Shown: positions 1 to 4,706 of the stretch, one piece after another
How positions within the stretch are numbered: the first letter of the stretch is position 1
Layout of the letters: every line of letters starts with the position of its first letter
Source: Bacilli bacterium
GTDB lineage: Bacteria; Bacillota_I; Bacilli_A; RFN20; CAG-826
Length of the DNA: 5,123 nt
Assembly: GCA_017617775.1 (NCBI GenBank)
Contig: JAFZVO010000107.1
Coordinates: 1 to 5,123, forward strand
Reading direction: 5' to 3'
Notes under the pieces: generated by a model
Databases searched by the model: none
Seen by the model: only the letters and a program-made list of their open reading frames with translations
What the model was told of the DNA's origin: nothing
Position numbers and translations under genes: made by a program

Positions 1-1209
1 CCATGTATGCAATGTGGACAATGTGTCCTCGTCTGTCCAACAGGCGCCTTAATGGAACAAAGCGAAATCCCAGCAGTCGATGCCGCCTTAAAAGCTGGCA
101 AGAAAGTCGTCTGCCAAGTCGCTCCAGCCGTCCGTGCTGCTATCGCTGAAGAATTCGGTGAAAAGATCGGCACTAATGGCACCAACAAGATGATCGCCGC
201 TTTACGTAGACTCGGCTTCTACCGCGTCTTCGACGTCAACTTCGGTGCGGACCTCACCATCATGGAAGAGGCTAATGAATTATTAGAAAGAATCGAAAAG
301 AAAGGTGTATTACCACAGATCACTTCCTGTTCCCCAGGTTGGATCAACTACATGGAATACTACTATCAAGATTTGATTCCAAATATCTCCACTTGTAAGT
401 CCCCACACCAAATGCAAGGTGCGATCACTAAGACTTACTTCGCTGAGAAGCATGGTTTAGACCCAAAAGATATCTTTGTGGTCTCCGTCATGCCATGTAC
501 AGCTAAGAAATATGAGAGAACTCGTGCGGATCAAGGTCACGATGGACTCGACGATGTCGATGCCGTCTTAACCACTAGAGAAATCGCCAAGATGATCAAA
601 CGTGCGGGTATCATGTGGAACAAGCTTCCAGAAGATGAAGATTGGGATCAAGACTTATTAGGTCAATACTCCGGTGCTGGTGTCATCTTCGGTGTCACTG
701 GTGGTGTTATGGAAGCGGCCTTAAGAACTGCTTACTTCGCCTTAACTGGTAAAGAACATGAATTAATCAAGTTCGAACAAGTTCGTGGCTTAGAATCCGT
801 CAAGGAAGCTGCTATCGACATCAACGGCACTGTCGTCAAAGTCGCAGTCGCTTCTGGCATGAGAGAAGCCAAGAAACTCTTAGATGAAGTCCGTGCTGGT
901 AAATCCGAATACGCCTTCATCGAAATCATGGGCTGCCCAGGCGGATGTATCAATGGTGGCGGACAACCATACGTCAAACCATTACTCCTTCCAAACGAGG
1001 ATGATGACATCCGTGAGACTTATCGCGCGAAACGTGCTTCCGTCTTATATAACGAAGACGAGAGACAAGCGATCAGACAATCTCACAACAACCCAGATAT
1101 TCAAAAATTATACGCTGACTTCTTAGGTAAACCTCTCTCCGAAAAAGCAGAAGAATTACTCCATACTTCTTATGTCGCTAACCGCGAGAGATTCCCTGTT
1201 AAGAAATAA
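1..1209 (+). CDS. hydA: [FeFe]-hydrogenase catalytic subunit, 5'-truncated by window edge
   Basis: Catalytic subunit of a cytoplasmic [FeFe]-hydrogenase that interconverts protons and H2, probably with NAD(P)H and/or ferredoxin. The frame is open to base 1 and starts inside a ferredoxin motif, CMQCGQCVLVCP (CxxCxxCxxxCP), so the ATG at 7 is internal and the N-terminal iron-sulfur domains lie outside the window. Numbering from that Met, the H-cluster motifs follow in order: TSCSPGW (106-112), MPCTAKKYE (162-170) and FIEIMGCPGGCINGGGQP (304-321, cysteines 310 and 314). The C-terminal 60 or so residues match the small-subunit-like tail (SHNNPDIQKLY, then LLHTSY), fused as in HndD/HydA-type subunits. 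The first motif has Ser where the classic TSCCPGW has its second Cys; to my recollection TSCSPGW occurs in multimeric NAD(P)-linked enzymes. It ends in TAA just before a terminator, so it is probably the last gene of its operon. The family is certain; the electron partner is inferred. Confidence 0.95.
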   Translation, partial: PCMQCGQCVLVCPTGALMEQSEIPAVDAALKAGKKVVCQVAPAVRAAIAEEFGEKIGTNGTNKMIAALRRLGFYRVFDVNFGADLTIMEEANELLERIEKKGVLPQITSCSPGWINYMEYYYQDLIPNISTCKSPHQMQGAITKTYFAEKHGLDPKDIFVVSVMPCTAKKYERTRADQGHDGLDDVDAVLTTREIAKMIKRAGIMWNKLPEDEDWDQDLLGQYSGAGVIFGVTGGVMEAALRTAYFALTGKEHELIKFEQVRGLESVKEAAIDINGTVVKVAVASGMREAKKLLDEVRAGKSEYAFIEIMGCPGGCINGGGQPYVKPLLLPNEDDDIRETYRAKRASVLYNEDERQAIRQSHNNPDIQKLYADFLGKPLSEKAEELLHTSYVANRERFPVKK

Positions 1210-1231
1210 GCAAATAACTAACAAATATCAA

Positions 1232-1260
1232 AAAACGACGGCAAAACCGTCGTTTTCTTT
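1232..1260 (+). terminator. Rho-independent terminator, probably bidirectional
   Basis: A perfect 10-bp stem, AAAACGACGG (1232-1241) with CCGTCGTTTT (1247-1256), closes a CAAAA loop and is followed by a T-rich tract (TTTTCTTTTTG). It lies 23 bases after the hydrogenase stop. Read on the minus strand, the stem is followed by a run of six T, so it can also end the convergent gene that stops at 1275. Confidence 0.92.
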
Positions 1261-1274
1261 TTGTTTTATAATAA

Positions 1275-1904
1275 TTACTTCACTCTCCAGAGAGCCCTGA
1301 TTAAGAAGAAGATATAGGCGACTTCTCGCACTGCATAAAGCACTAAGATAATTGTCCCAAACACGCCGAGGACAATCGTGTTTTCTTTAATCGCGGGGAC
1401 GATCATTGAGAGAATGTTGAGGAGCAAAGCGATCACAAAGATAGCCATATATCCAATGACGATAATCTTCGTGAGAATCGGCATACCTTTTTCATTCTCC
1501 TCCGCGAGTTTATTCGTTCCAATGACAAAATGAACGACGACGAGAGCTTCCGCGAATTCAGCGGCTACTAAGAGCCAATCACTGGCCACCTCAAGAGATT
1601 CATTACCATCTTGGAAAGCAGCAATAACACCGAGAATAGTAACGACCAAAATGATTAAAAAATTGAGTATCAACGCCCATAATGCATTCGCGTAATTCTT
1701 ATTTACATTTCTTAATTTAACAATTGCGATGATTTGTAAGATGCTTCCAACTAACGCTGCAAAAATGAAAAATGAAAGCCATGATAATCCCTCGACTCGT
1801 TCACCGATTTCCGTGATGACTGTGGTGATAAAAGTGAGGAAAACACCGATGATGAATAATACGACATAATGTTTGGCTTTTTCACGCCCTCTAGATTGTT
1901 CCAT
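1275..1904 (-). CDS. Six-helix integral membrane protein of unknown function
   Basis: A 209-residue protein I do not recognise. Hydrophobic segments at about residues 13-31, 40-62, 73-97, 109-129, 144-168 and 175-203 predict six membrane helices. The N-terminus is basic and soluble (MEQSRGREKAK), and short charged loops such as KLRNVNKN (63-70) and NKLAEENEK (131-139) suggest a cytoplasmic N-terminus. There is no obvious catalytic motif, ATP site or Cys pair. Acidic residues lie in or near the fourth helix (E116, E119), and R193/E194 sit in the last one. The start is well supported by AAAGAGG (1913-1919 on the plus strand), about eight bases before the ATG. It is a single-gene unit converging on the hydrogenase and sharing its terminator. 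Transport, sensing or stress adaptation are all possible, but none is shown by the sequence. Confidence 0.85.
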   Translation of the reverse strand: MEQSRGREKAKHYVVLFIIGVFLTFITTVITEIGERVEGLSWLSFFIFAALVGSILQIIAIVKLRNVNKNYANALWALILNFLIILVVTILGVIAAFQDGNESLEVASDWLLVAAEFAEALVVVHFVIGTNKLAEENEKGMPILTKIIVIGYMAIFVIALLLNILSMIVPAIKENTIVLGVFGTIILVLYAVREVAYIFFLIRALWRVK

Positions 1905-1928
1905 AGTTCAAACCTCTTTCAGCCATTT

Positions 1929-1955
1929 ATCTTATCACAAGAAAACTTTTTTCAA
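1929..1955 (-). promoter_or_regulatory. Candidate promoter of the six-helix membrane protein gene
   Basis: On the minus strand TTGAAA (1950-1955) and TAAGAT (1929-1934) are separated by 15 bases, and the -10 is preceded by TG in the extended -10 arrangement (TGATAAGAT). The short spacer is a weakness that an extended -10 can compensate for. It sits about 25 bases upstream of the start codon, directly before the ribosome binding site. Confidence 0.4.
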
Positions 1956-1970
1956 AAAATGTGAAAATTT

Positions 1971-1988
1971 TTATCTATTTATAGATAA
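1971..1988. repeat. Perfect 7-bp inverted repeat, possible operator
   Basis: TTATCTA (1971-1977) and TAGATAA (1982-1988) are perfect inverted copies around a TTTA spacer. The repeat lies just upstream of the candidate minus-strand promoter in an AT-rich stretch between divergently oriented units, a typical position for a repressor or activator site. The sequence is AT-rich, so a chance match cannot be excluded, and no regulator gene is next to it. Confidence 0.3.
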
Positions 1989-2048
1989 CTCAAAAAATGA
2001 AAAATTCGGCGCGTAAAAATTTTCGATTTTCGCCCTCTTTATATATAG

Positions 2049-2103
2049 GGGGAGTTTTTGCCCGAGTCATAAAAGTGCCTGTTTTAGATGGGCAATTCTC
2101 CCC
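2049..2103 (+). other. Long two-tier stem-loop in the leader region
   Basis: The outer stem is GGGGAG (2049-2054) with CTCCCC (2098-2103). The inner stem is TTGCCC (2058-2063) with GGGCAA (2090-2095). They are separated by a TTT/TT internal loop, and the apical loop is 26 bases. That gives twelve GC-rich pairs in a region otherwise rich in A and T. A TATATATA box (2040-2047) lies directly before it, so it could form the 5' end of a transcript reading toward the surface protein gene. There is no T tract behind it, so it is not a simple terminator. It matches no riboswitch class I know. The fold is seen; a regulatory role is inferred. Confidence 0.5.
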
Positions 2104-2130
2104 ACAAATTCGTATTTTCAACAAATAAGA

Positions 2131-2142
2131 AAAGGAGGTGAT
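2131..2142 (+). promoter_or_regulatory. Unusually long, perfect Shine-Dalgarno sequence
   Basis: AAAGGAGGTGAT is a 12-base perfect complement to the usual 16S rRNA 3' end, far longer than the 4-6 bases at other starts in this window. The GGAGG core ends five bases before the ATG at 2144. It strongly implies that ribosomes start there even though the frame is tiny. Confidence 0.7.
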
Positions 2143-2143
2143 T

Positions 2144-2274
2144 ATGGCAAGAAAAAAAGATATATCAGAGGCAGGGTTTATTACACTAATGATTCTATTT
2201 TGAAGGTAAGTAATATGCGTGCAAGCAAAACACGTCTTAACAAATGGGATAGAAAGAAAATAGGAATTAAATAA
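2144..2274 (+). CDS. Small reading frame with A7 slippery site (19 aa, or 43 aa after -1 shift)
   Basis: From the ATG at 2144 the zero frame encodes 19 residues (MARKKDISEAGFITLMILF) and stops with TGA at 2201-2203. Codons 3-5 are AGA AAA AAA, so the run of seven A at 2152-2158 is an in-phase X XXY YYZ heptamer. A -1 shift there continues as RYIRGRVYYTNDSILKVSN and on to the TAA at 2272-2274, giving 43 residues, about 15 of them Lys or Arg and only two acidic. An internal ATG at 2215 in that frame could alone give 19 residues. The start is chosen because of the perfect Shine-Dalgarno sequence. I recognise no family. It may be a leader peptide, a small basic protein made by ribosomal or polymerase slippage, or the decayed start of a frameshifted gene. 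Translation initiation is likely; which product is made is open. Confidence 0.4.
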
Positions 2275-2279
2275 AAAAT

Positions 2280-2335
2280 CCAGCCCACCAAATGGTCGCT
2301 GGTCGTAGCATTGCTACCGGTCAGAAAAACCTGAC
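2280..2335 (+). ncRNA. Three consecutive hairpins upstream of the surface protein gene
   Basis: Hairpin one pairs CCAGC (2280-2284) and CCA (2285-2287) with TGG (2293-2295) and GCTGG (2298-2302), leaving a two-base bulge. Hairpin two pairs GTAGC (2305-2309) with GCTAC (2313-2317) around ATT. Hairpin three pairs GTCAG (2320-2324) with CTGAC (2331-2335) around AAAAAC. They follow one another with two-base gaps, 60 bases upstream of the next start codon. Such dense packing suggests a structured leader RNA, possibly a cis-regulatory element. No T tract follows, and it fits no riboswitch consensus I know. Confidence 0.4.
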
Positions 2336-2396
2336 TCAATTATTTAAACATATTTATGAGTTAATTCAAACACTATTTATTTAAAAAGGAGCATTT

Positions 2397-3740
2397 ATGA
2401 AAAGAAAAACAAAAATCGGAACAGTACTATGCTGTTCAACTGCTTTATTAACTATCCTCGGCGGATATTTATTAAGCAACAATACAGGATTATTCAACTG
2501 GAATAATCAAATTATCAAAAACGATAACGCCCATGCAGGAGGCGAACTTCAAACATCTGAGACGGTGGAGAATATGTCTGTCGCTTTGATGAATAAATCT
2601 ACTAATCAAGATGGATCTATTTCTTACGTATATACCTTCACTGTGACACCTGAGACATCCACAAGAAAAGATATCTCTGGCGTCTTGTCCTTCGTCGATG
2701 GAACACAAGGTGTTGAAGACTATCTATCATTCAGTATCGATCAAACTAACCATACGTTCACAATTGTGAAGAAGGCTGACTTTGCCCATCAAGCGAGATT
2801 AGTCCTCAGCTGCAATGCTGATCCAAGCGTCAAAGCCACGATCAACCTCGACTGTAAACAATACTTCAAAGGTTATAGCAATGTCAGTGAGAAGACATAT
2901 AAACAGATCTTATCTAACGAAGATTCTGTCCTCATCGACTCCATTAAGTCCGATGGAGCAACAGAGATTAACGCTTCTAATTTCTCTACTGTCTACACAA
3001 TCGCGACATATACGGGTCATCGTGTAGAAGAAATCTCCGCGACAGTGACTGGTTATCTCACTGGCGATGATATCGATAATATGTCCGACAGTGGCCTCAC
3101 GATTACAAATAACTATGCGTTATCAGAGATTAACTTCACTAATAATTTCACTTTAGAAGACCTTCAGGACGTCGTTTATGCCGATTCCGCATTAATGCCA
3201 GGGACTGATGCTTTAACATTCTCCCAAAGCGATTATTTCGGTGTCGCTTATGACATCACGATGGTCTATAACACCGCAAGTGTTCTAAAAACATATACTG
3301 CACATATGATCGCGGTCGCGAGCACAGATGACCTCGACTTCGGTGTCCCAACAGGCTTAACAGTCGAATCCAACAATGTGGTCTTTGAAAACATCACTAC
3401 TACTGTGAGATTCGTCTACACAGATAGCAGCAACAATGTCACCTATATCGACCCCACTATCGCTAACGGCACTGGTTGGTATTCCACTGGCTCTCGCCCA
3501 TTCTACAATGGCTATATCAATGATGAAGAGACGAGAACATTAGATGGGGTCACTATCGATGGGCCAACACTTCTCTATTCTATAAATGATGGAAAAGGTT
3601 ATTTCACTGGTAACGACTATTCTAACTACTACATCGTCTATAACGCCGGTGGACGTGAGATGGTGAGATGGGTAAGTCAAAAATGTAAGTTCAATGACAA
3701 CTTATACGGTATCACTAATTATGCTTCGTCAACTTATTGA
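2397..3740 (+). CDS. Secreted or membrane-anchored Ig-like surface protein
   Basis: A 447-residue exported protein with no recognisable enzyme motif. The N-terminus is a signal or anchor: basic MKRKTK, then a hydrophobic stretch to about residue 26. AHA at 45-47 is a possible but distant cleavage site, so an uncleaved anchor is plausible. The CC at 12-13 lacks a proper lipobox. Residues 55-157 look like a bacterial Ig-like beta-sandwich: a YTFTVTPETSTRKDISG stretch, then VLSCNADPSVKATINLDC with C139 and C153 spaced for a disulfide. The rest (160-447) is Thr-, Ser-, Asn- and Tyr-rich and probably all-beta, ending without LPxTG or a C-terminal helix. The start is supported by AAAAAGGAG (2383-2391), five bases before the ATG. 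It appears monocistronic behind a structured leader. A surface or adhesion role is inferred from architecture only; the C-terminus could have been altered by the adjacent transposon remnants. Confidence 0.8.
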   Translation: MKRKTKIGTVLCCSTALLTILGGYLLSNNTGLFNWNNQIIKNDNAHAGGELQTSETVENMSVALMNKSTNQDGSISYVYTFTVTPETSTRKDISGVLSFVDGTQGVEDYLSFSIDQTNHTFTIVKKADFAHQARLVLSCNADPSVKATINLDCKQYFKGYSNVSEKTYKQILSNEDSVLIDSIKSDGATEINASNFSTVYTIATYTGHRVEEISATVTGYLTGDDIDNMSDSGLTITNNYALSEINFTNNFTLEDLQDVVYADSALMPGTDALTFSQSDYFGVAYDITMVYNTASVLKTYTAHMIAVASTDDLDFGVPTGLTVESNNVVFENITTTVRFVYTDSSNNVTYIDPTIANGTGWYSTGSRPFYNGYINDEETRTLDGVTIDGPTLLYSINDGKGYFTGNDYSNYYIVYNAGGREMVRWVSQKCKFNDNLYGITNYASSTY

Positions 3741-3742
3741 CG
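3727..3742 (+). other. Stem-loop spanning the surface protein stop codon
   Basis: CGTCAA (3727-3732) and TTGACG (3737-3742) pair perfectly around CTTA, and the TGA stop (3738-3740) lies in the right arm. There is no T tract, so it is a poor terminator on its own. It could stabilise the mRNA end or mark the edge of the inserted sequence that follows. Confidence 0.35.
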
Positions 3743-3754
3743 TTAACGAAATAC

Positions 3755-3771
3755 AGCAAGAAGTCCCCCAT
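3755..3771 (+). repeat. Direct repeat of the IS right-end motif (partner at 3976-3991)
   Basis: AGCAAGAAGTCCCCCAT here and AGCAAGAAGCCCCCAT at 3976-3991 are identical apart from one inserted T, and lie 221 bases apart. In both places the C run forms the 5' side of a hairpin. This suggests a second, diverged copy of an IS200/IS605-type terminal sequence. Confidence 0.6.
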
Positions 3772-3833
3772 CTTGATATGACATGGTCATCGCGACAGCC
3801 ATCAAGATTATAATAACCTCTTTAGGTGGGGGA
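3764..3833 (+). other. Three-way-junction hairpin, possible second IS200/IS605-type end
   Basis: TCCCCCA (3764-3770) pairs with TGGGGGA (3827-3833) and closes two arms. Arm one is TCTTGAT (3771-3777) with ATCAAGA (3801-3807), topped by ATGAC (3778-3782) with GTCAT (3786-3790). Arm two is ACCT (3816-3819) with AGGT (3824-3827); its last pair competes with the outer stem for T3827. Subterminal hairpins of this kind are the recognition structures of IS200/IS605 elements. It could be the left end of the remnant that finishes at 4017 or the right end of a separate lost insertion. Behind it lies a 60-base stretch of almost pure A and T (3841-3900) with several TATAAT-like boxes, including a perfect one at 3886-3891, which might be a promoter for the RNA below. 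Confidence 0.5.
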
Positions 3834-3900
3834 TGAATTGTATAAAATAATATAATTATATGATGATATACTATGTATATTATGTTATAATAATTATGAG

Positions 3901-4017
3901 AATAAAGGATTAGAAATCCTGAAGGATGGGACACATCCGGATAGCTTGTTTACGCTGGGCCCATTAGGGAACTCGAGCAAGAAGCCCCCATTTCTATAAG
4001 TGGTGGGAGTATGTCAC
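3901..4017 (+). mobile_element. Right-end remnant of an IS200/IS605-type element, no tnpA or tnpB
   Basis: The stretch GGGACACATCCGG, then CTCGAGCAAGAAGCCCCCAT, then a hairpin and GTATGTCAC is the typical 3' end of Bacillota IS200/IS605/IS1341-type elements as I know them. The terminal hairpin pairs 3985-3993 with 3998-4007, including one bulged T. No transposase or TnpB reading frame is present, so it is a decayed or non-autonomous (palindrome-associated) derivative. The left boundary is uncertain: it may reach back to the hairpin at 3764, giving an element of about 260-270 bases. The right boundary at 4017 is inferred from the TCAC terminus. It has entered at the very 3' end of the phosphodiesterase gene. 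Confidence 0.65.
3906..4017 (+). ncRNA. Omega-RNA-like (TnpB guide RNA) scaffold without a nuclease gene
   Basis: Ordered stem-loops are visible: AGGATT/AATCCT (3906-3911 with 3915-3920), GGATG/CATCC (3924-3928 with 3934-3938), CCC/GGG (3960-3962 with 3967-3969), a possible long-range CTTG/CAAG pairing (3945-3948 with 3978-3981) and the terminal hairpin 3985-4007. In TnpB systems the RNA made from the element's right end carries as guide the DNA just beyond its terminus; here that would be GCATTTTGATCGAAGACATT (4018-4037), inside the phosphodiesterase gene. Whether it is transcribed is unknown. Any TnpB would have to act in trans from elsewhere in the genome. Confidence 0.5.
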
Positions 4018-4706
4018 GCATTTTGATCGAAGACATTAGAGGTGATGTAGTCTACACCCATCTCCTCTAATCGTCTGAGAGTCTCGAGGTCATCGACTGT
4101 CCAGCAGTTGATCTTGAGTTTACGACGATGGAATTTCTTCACCATCTTCTCGGTGAGCACACTGTCTTTGATATCGAGGTCCATCTTAAAGAATCTCGCA
4201 TATCCAAGTAATTCAGTGTGTTCCTCAATGAGATGTTGAAGATGAACTTTTCGTCCAAAGGATAAACGAAGTTTACCAAGTGGCCATGGATAGAAACCGA
4301 TGAAGGTCACATTCTTGAGGCCGATTAATTTATCAACAGATTTCCCAAGTTTTTTAAGTTCTTTCCATTTCGGAGAGTTTTTAATCTCAATAATCGGACG
4401 CTTACCGCTTTCCTTGCACACTCTTAAATATTGTTCAAAAGGACAGACAGTCGCGTTCTCATGATCTAAATCATTATCAAGAGGCATCGCCATGATCTGT
4501 TCATATGTTAAATCTTTGATGAAATAATGTTTGCCACCAGAGATGATGTCATCGTTATGATGAGTAATCCATCTGCCATCCTTGGTGAGATGGATATCGG
4601 TTTCAATGCCATAAACATCTCTTTTGCTGGCTTCAATAAAAGCCTCTTTAGTATTCTCAAAATATTGTTGATGATAGCCGCGATGGGCAATCGCGAGAGG
4701 TTTCAT
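4014..4706 (-). CDS. Glycerophosphodiester phosphodiesterase family protein
   Basis: Cytoplasmic enzyme expected to hydrolyse glycerophosphodiesters, from deacylated phospholipids or teichoic acid, to glycerol 3-phosphate and an alcohol. The 230 residues form one GDPD barrel. Seen in order: AHRG (7-10), ENT (17-19), the metal-binding IETDIHLTKDG (E35, D37), the catalytic HHND (H49/H50-D52), PIIEIK with E107, and the late-strand NCWTVDD (200-206) with GVDYITSN (217-224). All expected catalytic positions are kept and there is no signal peptide. The ATG overlaps the stop of the upstream transporter in TAATG, with GGAG (4717-4720) as its ribosome binding site, so translation is probably coupled. 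The last codons run into the IS terminus: the TGA stop is the complement of TCA at 4014-4016 in that terminus. A few native C-terminal residues may thus be lost, but the fold looks complete. Exact substrate unknown. Confidence 0.92.
   Translation of the reverse strand: MKPLAIAHRGYHQQYFENTKEAFIEASKRDVYGIETDIHLTKDGRWITHHNDDIISGGKHYFIKDLTYEQIMAMPLDNDLDHENATVCPFEQYLRVCKESGKRPIIEIKNSPKWKELKKLGKSVDKLIGLKNVTFIGFYPWPLGKLRLSFGRKVHLQHLIEEHTELLGYARFFKMDLDIKDSVLTEKMVKKFHRRKLKINCWTVDDLETLRRLEEMGVDYITSNVFDQNA

Noticed and set aside
732..1126. Minus-strand and out-of-frame plus-strand reading frames inside the hydrogenase gene
   Set aside because: They are shadows of the hydrogenase, whose frame carries every family motif; the alternative products show no recognisable feature.
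2017..2143. Upstream extension of the shifted frame (open back to 2017)
   Set aside because: It has no ATG, GTG or TTG start and passes through the two-tier hairpin; the strong ribosome binding site at 2131 points to initiation at 2144 instead.
2144..2203. Type IV pilin-like reading of the peptide tail GFITLMILF
   Set aside because: The stretch loosely recalls the GFTLxE prepilin motif but lacks the Glu at +5 and ends at once; too short to support.
2292..2384. Reading frame of 30 codons (MVAGRSIATGQKNLTQLF and on) ending at the surface gene's ribosome binding site
   Set aside because: It has no ribosome binding site and overlaps the three hairpins. It could only be reached by a second -1 shift near the A6 run at 2273-2278, which would extend the 43-residue product by 37 residues. 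I cannot support it as a gene, though a decayed 80-residue ancestor is conceivable.
3764..3833. Riboswitch, tRNA-like element or group I intron (IStron) core
   Set aside because: The three-way junction has no TPC arm, anticodon or CCA, no conserved intron P/Q/R/S segments and no known ligand-core consensus.
3743..3934. Minus-strand frame of 63 codons behind the surface gene
   Set aside because: It runs through hairpin arms and the AT-rich stretch, its product is low-complexity Ile/Tyr/His, and no ribosome binding site or family resemblance is seen.
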